Of a stretch of 7,534 nucleotides of DNA, positions 1 to 6,262 are shown piece after piece; position 1 is the stretch's first letter; every line of letters begins with the position of its first letter. A program made the position numbers and the translations under genes. Below the pieces are notes generated by a model. The model made no database searches, was not told where the DNA came from, and saw only the letters and a list, made by a program, of their open reading frames with translations. This stretch comes from Candidatus Atribacteria bacterium 1244-E10-H5-B2 (lineage in GTDB: Bacteria > Atribacterota > JS1 > SB-45 > 34-128), in NCBI GenBank assembly GCA_003575245.1, contig NMQN01000491.1, forward strand, positions 1 through 7,534. The letters run 5' to 3'.

Positions 1-989
1 AAAGTATCTGCACTCTATTATTTGCTAATTTTTGGGTTAAACACGGGCGGAAAGTTGGAATTGTCGATGTAGATATGGGACAATCTGACTTGGGGCCTCC
101 TACTACCATAGGAATGGTATTGATTAATAAGCCGATAAAAAATTTAGCAGAAGTCTCAGCAGATACTTTATATTTCGTAGGATCAACCTCACCTCTTAAT
201 TATTTTTTACCTACCATTTGTGGAACTAAAAAATTGGTTGATGAAGGTAAGAAGAAGGGGGCAGAAATAATAATCGTTGATACTACCGGATTAGTAAAAG
301 GGAATCCCGGCCGTACTTTAAAAGAAAATATGATTGATATAATTTCTCCTTCTCATATCATTGCCTTGCAGAGGAGAGATGAACTCGAACATATTTTAAA
401 AAATATTAATTTAACCGATAGGATTGTTATTCATCATTTATCTCCTTGTACTGAAGTAAAAAGAAAAACTTATTTTCAGCGTCGGGAGGCAAGAGAAGAA
501 AAATTTAGAGAATATTTTAAACAATCTTTTTCTTTAAAAATTAATTTAAGCAATTTAAATATTAAAGGAACTTATTATTGTTCCGGTGTTGCTTTAGGAG
601 AAGAAGACCTCTCTTTTTTAGAAAAAACTTTAATGACTGAGATAATTTATGCTGAAAGGACTCCCGAAGGTATATTCATAATTATTAAAGAAAGATTGCC
701 GGAAAGGTTTAGCGGATTTTTCCAGATTAAAAAAAGATTTAATACTGAAAAAATAATTATAAGTGAAGAAGCTAAATTTGAAAATTTATTAATTTCTCTT
801 GATAACCAACAAGAGTTTGTGGTAAGTTTAGGTATTATTCAAAAGTGTGATTTTAAAAGAAAAATATTTACTGTTTTTACTCCCTTAGAAGAAAAAGATT
901 TATCCAAAGTTTTCAGTCTTAAATTCGGAGTTATTCAATTAGGTTTAGATGGGAAAGAGCTGGGGAAAGTTTATCCCGGGGAAATATGA
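1..989 (+). CDS. Clp1/Grc3-type polynucleotide 5'-hydroxyl kinase, 5' end missing
   Basis: The open frame runs from the window edge, so the true start lies upstream; 328 residues are visible, counted from the Ser at bases 3-5. Bases 1-2 (AA) fit a Lys codon, so the first residues read like the GKS end of a Walker A P-loop. Next come the family motif DVDMGQSDLGPPTT (residues 22-35), a YFVGSTSP segment (about 57-64), the VDTTG strand with GxxxG-like sequence (about 92-100), and a basic QRREAREEKF segment (about 159-168) that matches the lid region of Clp1/Grc3 kinases. Family members transfer phosphate from an NTP to the 5'-OH of RNA or DNA; eukaryotic and archaeal members act in RNA processing. 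The C-terminal 140 or so residues form a beta-rich tail with no motif I recognise. The ATG at 75 lies inside the conserved core and is not the start. The fold and family are well supported; the substrate in this organism is unknown. Confidence 0.85.
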   Translation, partial: SICTLLFANFWVKHGRKVGIVDVDMGQSDLGPPTTIGMVLINKPIKNLAEVSADTLYFVGSTSPLNYFLPTICGTKKLVDEGKKKGAEIIIVDTTGLVKGNPGRTLKENMIDIISPSHIIALQRRDELEHILKNINLTDRIVIHHLSPCTEVKRKTYFQRREAREEKFREYFKQSFSLKINLSNLNIKGTYYCSGVALGEEDLSFLEKTLMTEIIYAERTPEGIFIIIKERLPERFSGFFQIKKRFNTEKIIISEEAKFENLLISLDNQQEFVVSLGIIQKCDFKRKIFTVFTPLEEKDLSKVFSLKFGVIQLGLDGKELGKVYPGEI

Positions 990-991
990 TA

Positions 992-1094
992 GTATATCGT
1001 ATGTCGTGAAGAAAATAAGGACCAGGAGTTAGAATTCAGGAGCCAAAGGCCTAATTCGTATCTAGTATCTCGTGAATCGTATATCGTGAAGAGG
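992..1094. repeat. Degenerate repeat set A (GTATATCGT / TCGTGAA)
   Basis: GTATATCGT occurs exactly at 992-1000 and 1079-1087. TCGTGAA occurs exactly at 1004-1010, 1070-1076 and 1084-1090, followed each time by a purine-rich or related sequence. The intervening CGTATCTAGTATCT looks like further diverged units. The two clusters are separated by about 40 bases of unrelated sequence. The function is unknown. Confidence 0.6.
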
Positions 1095-1121
1095 AAGAGC
1101 GTAGAAGCGGGCAGGAGATTA

Positions 1122-1209
1122 GTTACCCGGTTACCCAGTTTACCAGTTAAAATACAGGTTACAAGTTACTAGTTACGAGTTGCAAGTTTGAAAAAGTAGG
1201 GCAGGTTAC
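1122..1209. repeat. Degenerate repeat set B (GTTAC-based units)
   Basis: GTTAC occurs six times, at 1122, 1130, 1158, 1165, 1172 and 1205, with near-copies such as GTTTACC and GTTGCAAG between them. Spacing is often 7 or 8 bases, giving a slipped, word-like pattern (GTTACAAGTTACTAGTTACG). There are no constant spacers, so it is not a CRISPR array. Confidence 0.6.
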
Positions 1210-1291
1210 TTGTCCACATATTATATATTACACAGCTTATTGAAAGACCGACAAACTGGCTAACCAAGTTAACTTGTATTTAATACTAACG

Positions 1292-1310
1292 ACTATTCAC
1301 TATTCACTAA
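1292..1310. repeat. Short tandem repeat set C (ACTATTC)
   Basis: Two exact tandem copies of the 7-mer ACTATTC (1292-1298 and 1299-1305) are followed by a partial third copy, ACTAA. The tract ends about 7 bases before the ribosome binding site of the permease gene, so a change in copy number could alter its leader. Confidence 0.6.
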
Positions 1311-1316
1311 TTAATC

Positions 1317-1320
1317 GGAG
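1317..1320 (+). promoter_or_regulatory. Ribosome binding site fixing the TTG start of the permease
   Basis: GGAG lies 8 bases before the TTG at 1329. An in-frame stop (TAA, 1308-1310) just upstream and the absence of any in-frame ATG in the first part of the gene leave this TTG as the best start. Confidence 0.7.
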
Positions 1321-1328
1321 TAAACATT

Positions 1329-2249
1329 TTGGAAAAGAAGGAAAAAGAAGGAATAATTTTTACCATCATTACTATCTTTTTAGCCGGCTCTTTACCAATT
1401 GTGGTAAAATATGGAGTAGGGATAATTAACCCTTTATTTTTTGCCACATCTTGTAGTTTAGTAGCAGGCATCTGCCTTTTTATTGTAACTCTTATTAAAG
1501 GAAATTGGAAAATATTATTTCTCAAAAAATATTTCTTTTATTTTTTAATAATTGGATTTTTTGGAATTACTCTTTCTAATGTACTTTTTTTCTATGGAGT
1601 TACCTTGACCAGTGGAATTAATTCTGCAATTTTGTTACAGATTGAACCAATATATTCTCTTTTTATAGGATATATTTTTTTAAAAGAGAGAATTACTTTA
1701 AAACAGATAATTTTTACTTTAGTGATTATTTTAGGAACATTGACTGTATTATATAAAGGAAATTTTAAAGTAAATTGGGGAGATTACTTAGTTTTATTTA
1801 CTCCTTTATGTTGGCAGATAACCCACTTACAAAGTAAAAAATTAATGGCTAAAGATAAAAATATTAGCCCTTTGATAATAGCTACAGTAAGAACTTTTTA
1901 TGGTGGGGTATTATTATTTATTGTTAATTATATTTGGGGGGTTAATCAGTTTAATAGATTAAATGATATAAAAATATTATTTATTATATTTTTTCAGGGG
2001 ATTGTTGGTTTTGCTTTACAGTATTCTGTATGGTATGAAGCTATAAAGAGGATAAATTTATCTAAAGCTACCGCTCTTGTTTGTATATATCCGGTTTTTT
2101 CTATTATATTAGCCTGGTTTTTATTAAAAGAAATTCCCGTTATAAACCAACTTATTGGTCTTGGTATAATGATGTTGGGAATATTTGGCTTATCGGGAAT
2201 AAAAAGTGAACATAGAGAAAAGAATATACTTAAACATTCTGCTGGATAA
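1329..2249 (+). CDS. EamA/DMT-family inner-membrane permease
   Basis: This is a 306-residue hydrophobic protein of the usual length for the drug/metabolite transporter superfamily, with about ten predicted membrane helices and two EamA repeats (roughly residues 8-142 and 150-290). Each repeat carries the family pattern of small residues, then Pro, a hydrophobic run, LKE, a helix, and a Gly-rich helix: GINSAILLQIEP...FLKER (96-121) and LSKATALVCIYP...LLKE (244-268). A short charged N-terminus (EKKEKE) and a basic tail (about 291-303) flank the core. Members export or import varied metabolites such as amino acids or purines; nothing here fixes the substrate. The start is TTG with GGAG 8 bases upstream. 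The gene stands alone between a repeat-filled spacer and a palindrome-bearing spacer, so joint transcription with either neighbour is uncertain. Confidence 0.88.
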   Translation: MEKKEKEGIIFTIITIFLAGSLPIVVKYGVGIINPLFFATSCSLVAGICLFIVTLIKGNWKILFLKKYFFYFLIIGFFGITLSNVLFFYGVTLTSGINSAILLQIEPIYSLFIGYIFLKERITLKQIIFTLVIILGTLTVLYKGNFKVNWGDYLVLFTPLCWQITHLQSKKLMAKDKNISPLIIATVRTFYGGVLLFIVNYIWGVNQFNRLNDIKILFIIFFQGIVGFALQYSVWYEAIKRINLSKATALVCIYPVFSIILAWFLLKEIPVINQLIGLGIMMLGIFGLSGIKSEHREKNILKHSAG

Positions 2250-2320
2250 GGCGAATATAAATAATACTATATTTTTATATCATGGTTACTACCCAAAAAG
2301 TAAACAAAATAGTAATGTAG

Positions 2321-2340
2321 GGGCACGATGCATCGTGCCC
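2321..2340. repeat. Perfect 20-base palindrome, probable dispersed REP-like repeat
   Basis: GGGCACGATG is followed directly by its exact reverse complement CATCGTGCCC, and GTAG precedes it. As RNA it could fold into an 8-bp GC-rich stem with a TGCA loop. GTAGGGGC...GCCC palindromes are, from memory, common dispersed intergenic repeats in several bacterial lineages. The following bases (ACAAAAACTT) contain no T-run, so it is not a standard intrinsic terminator on the plus strand. Its GC content contrasts sharply with the AT-rich surroundings. Confidence 0.7.
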
Positions 2341-2373
2341 ACAAAAACTTAAAATAAATTTAAAGGAAGATGA

Positions 2374-3267
2374 ATGTTTATGTTAAGAACCAATAAAGAC
2401 AAGTTAGTAATGATTTCTATTCAAGGGAAAGTAAGTTATCCGGTAAGAAGAGGACCATACAGGATCACTTATGACGGCAAGCCAGTGATAGTACCTGGGG
2501 TAGGCGGGATAACTTATAATATTAAAGTTGGAGATTGTGCTTTCGGTTGGGAAGCCGACCACGTAGAACCCGGAGTTTCCACAGTAGTAAATGAAGAAAA
2601 AAGAGATGAAGGACCTAATTGTGCTTATAATATATTGGCTTGTATGGGTAATCAAGCCCGGGTAGTAAGCGGAGAAGCCAAAGGTGCATTTGGAGTAGTA
2701 ACCGGACATCACGGAGGAATCGAACATGTATTAATCGATTTTGATCAGGAAACTTTAGAAAAACTTTGCATAGAAGATAAGATTTTAGTTAAAGCTTGCG
2801 GGCAAGGTTTAAAATTATTAGATTATCCCGAGATAAAAGTTTTTAATTTAGACCCTTCTTTATTGGAAAAGATGAATATCAAAGAGATAGGTGATGGCAC
2901 TATTGATGTACCGGTTACCTGTGAAATTCCAGCGAAATTGATGGGCTCCGGATTAGGTTCGGACAATGTGGCCAGCGGTGATTATGATATTACTACTGCC
3001 GATAAGAAGATGGTAAAAAAATATAAATTAGATCAACTTAGATTTGGAGACATTGTGGCGATTAGCGATGCGGATAACAGTTTTGGGAGAAGTTATAGAG
3101 AAGGGGCGGTTTCTATAGGGATAGTAGTTCATAGTGATTGTGTTATTGCTGGCCATGGGCCAGGAGTAGCCACCCTTTTAACTTCAACAACCAGTAAGAT
3201 AAAATTTAACATAGATGACGATGCTAATATCGCTAATTATCTGAACGTCGGCACGAAAAGAAAATAA
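2374..3267 (+). CDS. DUF4438 family protein of unknown function
   Basis: The 297-residue soluble protein has no signal peptide or membrane segment. I recognise it as a DUF4438 (TM1086-like) protein from the opening MLRTNKDKLVMISIQGKV and the blocks GWEADHVEPGVS (58-69), GHHGGIEHV (111-119), KACGQGLKLL (140-149), MGSGLGSDNVASGDYD (190-205) and VVHSDCVIAGHGPGV (251-265). The many conserved His, Asp, Cys and Gly residues in these blocks suggest an enzyme or metal-binding site, but no activity is established to my knowledge. Two starts compete: ATG at 2374 and ATG at 2380. The AGGAAG site at 2364-2369 is 4 bases from the first and 10 from the second, and the family usually begins ML(K/R)TN, so 2380 is a real alternative (295 residues). 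The gene lies 75 bases upstream of glpK with no terminator between them, implying a shared transcript. Confidence 0.85.
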   Translation: MFMLRTNKDKLVMISIQGKVSYPVRRGPYRITYDGKPVIVPGVGGITYNIKVGDCAFGWEADHVEPGVSTVVNEEKRDEGPNCAYNILACMGNQARVVSGEAKGAFGVVTGHHGGIEHVLIDFDQETLEKLCIEDKILVKACGQGLKLLDYPEIKVFNLDPSLLEKMNIKEIGDGTIDVPVTCEIPAKLMGSGLGSDNVASGDYDITTADKKMVKKYKLDQLRFGDIVAISDADNSFGRSYREGAVSIGIVVHSDCVIAGHGPGVATLLTSTTSKIKFNIDDDANIANYLNVGTKRK

Positions 3268-3329
3268 AAATTAATATTAAGTGAAGAAACATAGGAGCTC
3301 AATATAAAAATAAAACAAATTTAGCAATC

Positions 3330-3334
3330 GAGGG
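3330..3334 (+). promoter_or_regulatory. Ribosome binding site that sets the glpK start at TTG 3343
   Basis: GAGGG ends at 3334, leaving 8 bases to the TTG at 3343. It overlaps the in-frame GTG at 3334 and lies only 2 bases from the TTG at 3337, so neither of those upstream codons can use it. The TTG at 3343 yields the usual glycerol kinase opening [11 protein letters not shown]. Confidence 0.7.
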
Positions 3335-3342
3335 TGTTGAAG

Positions 3343-4842
3343 TTGGCAAAATATATCATGGCTCTGGATCAGGGAACTACCAGTTCTCGAGCGATAACCT
3401 TCAATCATAGTGGAACCATAGTTAGTAATAACAGTAAAGAATTTAAACAGATTTATCCTAAACCTGGTTGGGTAGAACATGACCCCATGGAAATTTGGTC
3501 TTCTCAGATAGAAGTAGCTAAAAATGCACTAAATAAGGCCGGGCTGAAAGCTGTTGATATAGCAGCTATCGGTATAACTAATCAGAGGGAGACTACCATA
3601 GTCTGGGATAAAAAAACTGGCAAGCCGGTTTATAATGCTATTGTGTGGCAATGCCGAAGAACTTCTCCTATATGTGACCAACTTAAAAAGAAAGGGTTGT
3701 CAGAGATTATCCAAAAAAAGACCGGGCTGGTAGTTGATGCCTATTTTTCCGGTACCAAGATTAAGTGGATTTTAGATAATGTAGATGGGGTCAGAGAGAA
3801 AGCCCAAAAAGGAGAAGTTCTTTTTGGCACAGTAGATAGCTGGCTTATTTGGAATTTGACTAAAAGTAAGGCTCATGTAATTGATTATTCTAATGCCTCG
3901 AGGACCATGCTCTTTAATATTCATAATCTTGATTGGGATGAGGAGATATTAACAGAACTGGATATTCCCCGAGAGATGCTCCCCAAAGTTCTGCCTTCGA
4001 GTCATATTTACGGAAATACGGATAAAGAGATATTTGGTAGGGAAATTCCTATATCCGGTGATGCCGGAGATCAGCAGTCTGCCCTTTTTGGCCAGGCCTG
4101 TTATGAACCGGGTATGGCCAAAAATACTTATGGAACCGGATGTTTTATCTTGATGAATACCGGAGAGAAAATCGTTCCCTCCAAGAATGGTCTTTTGACC
4201 ACAATTGCCTGGGGGGTTAATGGTAAAGTAGAATATGCCTTAGAAGGGAGTGTCTTTATCGGCGGAGCAGTAGTGCAGTGGTTAAGGGACGAACTTGGAA
4301 TGATAAATAGCTCTTCTGAAATTGAAAAATATGCCTCAAAAGTTAAAGATACTAATGGAGTTTATTTAGTCCCCGCCTTTGTGGGTCTTGGCGCTCCCTA
4401 CTGGGATATGTATGCTCGGGGTATCATTGTAGGGCTAACCCGGGGAGCAAAGAAAGAACATATCCTAAGAGCAGCAGAAGAGTCAATAGCTTATCAGAGC
4501 TGTGATGTATTGGAAGTTATTCAAAAAGATTCAGGGATCAATTTGAAAAAATTAAAAGTGGATGGGGGAGCAGTTAGAGACAACTTTTTAATGCAGTTTC
4601 AATCCGATATCCTGGGAGTTCCGGTAGTAAGACCTAAAGTTGCAGAGACTACTGCACTGGGCGCAGCATATCTTTCTGGTTTAGCGGTTGGTTATTGGAA
4701 AGGCAAAGAGGAGATTGCTCAGAAATGGAAAGCAGATAAAGAATTTTCCTCTAATATGGATGAAAAAACAAAAGAAAAATTATATAAGGGCTGGAAAAAA
4801 GCAGTCAGTAGGTCTCTAAAATGGGAAGAAAAAGAAGAATAA
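3343..4842 (+). CDS. glpK: Glycerol kinase
   Basis: This cytoplasmic FGGY-family kinase converts glycerol and ATP to sn-glycerol 3-phosphate. With the TTG start it has 499 residues, close to the E. coli (502) and Bacillus (about 496) enzymes. The phosphate-binding loop [10 protein letters not shown] lies at 7-16. Glycerol-contact residues are present: Arg82-Glu83 in TNQRET, Trp102, Tyr134, and Asp243-Gln244 in [13 protein letters not shown]. Nucleotide-site glycines are seen in YGTGC (263-267), FIGGAV (305-310) and DGGAVRDN (407-414). The region aligned with the HPr-phosphorylated His of low-GC Gram-positive enzymes reads KEIFG, with Glu229 in place of His, and the E. coli fructose-1,6-bisphosphate loop (GGKGGTR) is absent, so I infer neither control applies. 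No glpF or glpD is in the window. The DUF4438 gene just upstream probably shares its transcript. Confidence 0.97.
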   Translation: MAKYIMALDQGTTSSRAITFNHSGTIVSNNSKEFKQIYPKPGWVEHDPMEIWSSQIEVAKNALNKAGLKAVDIAAIGITNQRETTIVWDKKTGKPVYNAIVWQCRRTSPICDQLKKKGLSEIIQKKTGLVVDAYFSGTKIKWILDNVDGVREKAQKGEVLFGTVDSWLIWNLTKSKAHVIDYSNASRTMLFNIHNLDWDEEILTELDIPREMLPKVLPSSHIYGNTDKEIFGREIPISGDAGDQQSALFGQACYEPGMAKNTYGTGCFILMNTGEKIVPSKNGLLTTIAWGVNGKVEYALEGSVFIGGAVVQWLRDELGMINSSSEIEKYASKVKDTNGVYLVPAFVGLGAPYWDMYARGIIVGLTRGAKKEHILRAAEESIAYQSCDVLEVIQKDSGINLKKLKVDGGAVRDNFLMQFQSDILGVPVVRPKVAETTALGAAYLSGLAVGYWKGKEEIAQKWKADKEFSSNMDEKTKEKLYKGWKKAVSRSLKWEEKEE

Positions 4843-4863
4843 AAAATATAAAAAAATATTTTT
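4842..4863. terminator. Possible weak AT-only hairpin after glpK
   Basis: AAAAATAT (4842-4849) and ATATTTTT (4856-4863) are perfect inverted arms of 8 bp around a six-A loop, beginning at the last base of the glpK stop codon. The stem has no G-C pair and the T-run is inside it, so termination would be weak. It sits in the convergent gap, where a terminator serving both strands would be expected. Confidence 0.25.
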
Positions 4864-4955
4864 ATCATTTCAGTAGATCTTCTTTATAATTTTAACTAGG
4901 TAACTAAAAGATAGCCAAAATATTCTATTATCTTCATTCTATACTGCTTTTTATT

Positions 4956-5792
4956 TTATTTACTTATACATTCTATACTATGGTTAATTGCTGATTTTAT
5001 CTTTTTAATTTCCATCTCTTGTATAGTTTCAGAAAAAGGCTCAAAAGAAATATTTCCATTATAGCCAAGTTTAAGGAGCAATATTATCTGTTCCCTGGTT
5101 TGAAGCCTATCTTGTTTGATTACTAAAACACGATGATTATCTCTATATTCTTCAACAGGAATATTGCATTCTACTCCGGAGATGTGAACTAATCCGGTAT
5201 AAGAGATATCATAATCGTTTTCAATTGTATCAAAGGTATCAGGACCTATATGATGATGAAAGGTATCATGAACAGTTTTATAAACAGGATAACCTGATTC
5301 CTGAATAGCTTTCATCGCTGTAACTATCGATCTAAGAGAACATTCTTCAAATCCCAAAGGTTCTAAATAACCTTGCATTCCGCTGTCTTGAAATAAGGGA
5401 CCAAAAGATTTTAAAGCCTTTACTGTTTCTTCAAAAATCTCCCTTGAATTCCTTTTATCATTAACATCATTATTGGGGCATAATACAATAGCTTTGCAAC
5501 CAATGGATAGTGAGAGATTAATTAATTTTTTTAATTCCTTTATAGTATCTGGCAGAATTGCGCCTAAATTAAATTTTTGCAAGGCATTGATAGTTAATAT
5601 TTCCACTCCGTATTTTTTTGAAAGTTTTTTCAGCTGCCCAGGAGTATAGCCATCAATTATCTTTCCTCCGGGAAGGTCATTACGTAGTTCGATTTTGTTC
5701 AACCCCAAATCTTTAACAAGTTTAAAAAAATTCTCTAATTTCAATTTTGGATAAATGATTCTGTTAAGACTAATTTTTGATCTATTAATCAT
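4956..5792 (-). CDS. TIM-barrel isomerase/epimerase, IolI/MocC-like
   Basis: The 278-residue protein matches the xylose isomerase-like TIM-barrel (AP_endonuc_2) superfamily and is the same length as Bacillus IolI (inosose isomerase). The four expected metal ligands are present: Glu144 in YLEPLGF, Asp176 in VHDTFHHH, His203 in LVHISGVE and Glu251 in ISFEPFSE. Further family features are KIELRND near the N-terminus (33-39), INALQKFN (68-75) and the EPLGFEECSLRS block (144-155), which resembles MocC/IolI proteins. It is probably cytoplasmic and metal-dependent, isomerising or epimerising a sugar, keto-sugar or inositol derivative; the exact substrate cannot be read from sequence. The start is well supported: AGGAGG (complement of 5803-5808) lies 10 bases before the ATG. 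It is divergent from the mannosidase gene, with 470 bases between them, and convergent with glpK. Confidence 0.85.
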   Translation of the reverse strand: MINRSKISLNRIIYPKLKLENFFKLVKDLGLNKIELRNDLPGGKIIDGYTPGQLKKLSKKYGVEILTINALQKFNLGAILPDTIKELKKLINLSLSIGCKAIVLCPNNDVNDKRNSREIFEETVKALKSFGPLFQDSGMQGYLEPLGFEECSLRSIVTAMKAIQESGYPVYKTVHDTFHHHIGPDTFDTIENDYDISYTGLVHISGVECNIPVEEYRDNHRVLVIKQDRLQTREQIILLLKLGYNGNISFEPFSETIQEMEIKKIKSAINHSIECISK

Positions 5793-5867
5793 TCTATATC
5801 ATCCTCCTTTTTTATATAAATATTGTTCCAAGTGTTTTAAGATTGAACTTTTTTGGGTTATTTTATT

Positions 5868-5917
5868 ATGAGTTTCGTAGCATTTAATTTAATGAGTTTA
5901 TTTTCAAATTTACTCAT
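5868..5917. promoter_or_regulatory. Cluster of three ATGAGT sites, candidate operator
   Basis: ATGAGTTT occurs at 5868-5875 and again at 5892-5899, 24 bases apart, and the inverted copy ACTCAT is at 5912-5917. The second and third copies form arms of 7 bp (AATGAGT at 5891-5897 / ACTCATT at 5912-5918) with a 14-base gap. The cluster lies about 75-125 bases upstream of the isomerase start, where its promoter should be. On the minus strand a CATAAT -10-like hexamer overlaps the first copy, but no good -35 box accompanies it. A regulator binding site is an inference. Confidence 0.35.
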
Positions 5918-6010
5918 TTTATTTTAAATTCTGTTGGATAGTATAGCATATTATTTTGTAAACTTCATTTTAAATATGAATCATTAATTATTATTATAAT
6001 TAAAATAGGT

Positions 6011-6028
6011 GTGACAGGGGACGGTTGT
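6011..6028 (+). repeat. Fragment resembling a REP-type repeat (GTGACAGGGGACGGTT)
   Basis: GTGACAGGGGACGGTTGT matches, from memory, the left arm of a dispersed palindromic repeat seen in many bacterial genomes (GTGTCAGGGGACGGTTC...), sometimes linked to Y1 REP-associated transposases. The expected opposing arm (AACCGTCCCC...) is not found nearby, so this would be a decayed half-element. Its GC content stands out from the AT-rich flanks. Confidence 0.4.
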
Positions 6029-6080
6029 TAAAGATGAATAAATCAGTAAGTTTTCTTTGAAAGAGTAACGGAATAACGAA

Positions 6081-6100
6081 GTCAAGTCTCAACATTTGAC
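6081..6100. promoter_or_regulatory. Imperfect dyad overlapping the -35 box, candidate operator
   Basis: GTCAAGTCTCAACATTTGAC pairs at 7 of 10 positions about its centre, with perfect outer arms GTCAA and TTGAC. The right arm is part of the TTGACA -35 hexamer, so a bound regulator would block the promoter. This is an inference from symmetry only. Confidence 0.3.
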
Positions 6101-6123
6101 ATAACTTTTGGAAATGGTAAACT
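6096..6123 (+). promoter_or_regulatory. Candidate sigma-70-type promoter for the mannosidase
   Basis: A consensus TTGACA (6096-6101) is followed after 16 bases by TAAACT (6118-6123), which matches TATAAT at four of six positions. Transcription would begin near 6130, leaving a leader of about 130 bases before the mannosidase ATG. The perfect -35 box in the correct place and orientation is the main support. Confidence 0.5.
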
Positions 6124-6262
6124 AAAACGTACCTAAGAAGGAATTTTCTCTTTTCGTGATTTTAGGAATTAGTACCAGGATGATGAAAAGGCGAAACTGT
6201 GATAGAGAAAAAAATTTTCATAGAAGTTTTATTTTTAAAAGGCAAAGAAAGGAAAAACTAAA

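Larger units (their letters stand above)
990..1328. other. Repeat-rich intergenic spacer without a gene
   Basis: No open frame here has coding character. The spacer is made largely of three different sets of imperfect short direct repeats, listed separately, plus a perfect 12-base palindrome CAAGTTAACTTG at 1265-1276 and an AT-rich stretch near 1217-1232. The last 12 bases carry the ribosome binding site of the permease gene. I see no convincing promoter with both a -35 and a -10 box, and no GC-rich hairpin followed by a T-run that would terminate the upstream gene. Confidence 0.6.
5793..6262. other. Divergent intergenic control region
   Basis: No credible gene lies in these 470 bases. The left part is very AT-rich and holds the ATGAGT site cluster and the AGGAGG of the minus-strand isomerase. 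The middle holds a GC-richer fragment, GTGACAGGGGACGGTTG. The right part holds a TTGACA promoter candidate with an overlapping dyad, then a leader of roughly 130 bases before the mannosidase. A frame at 6156-6368 overlaps the mannosidase in another reading frame and has no independent support. Confidence 0.6.

Noticed and set aside
75..77. ATG as the start of the Clp1-type kinase gene
   Set aside because: The same frame stays open upstream and encodes conserved family sequence (P-loop end and the DVD strand); the ATG is the Met of DVDMGQ, inside the core.
1122..1209. Possible CRISPR array
   Set aside because: The repeated words are only 5-8 bases, imperfect and without spacers of regular length.
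1307..1525. Minus-strand frame of 72 codons
   Set aside because: It lies opposite the start of the permease gene and has no family resemblance or ribosome binding site.
2321..2340. Intrinsic terminator of the permease gene
   Set aside because: The palindrome could form a hairpin, but no T-run follows it on the plus strand, so a dispersed repeat is the better explanation.
2404..2727. Minus-strand frame of 107 codons
   Set aside because: It is fully antisense to the well-conserved DUF4438 gene, and its composition is that of a shadow frame.
3277..3480. Minus-strand frame of 67 codons
   Set aside because: It is antisense to the glpK start and the preceding spacer, with no recognisable protein features.
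4936..4980. Direct repeat CATTCTATACT around the end of the isomerase gene
   Set aside because: Two copies of an AT-rich 11-mer are present, one overlapping the coding end; in this composition that is weak evidence and no function follows from it.
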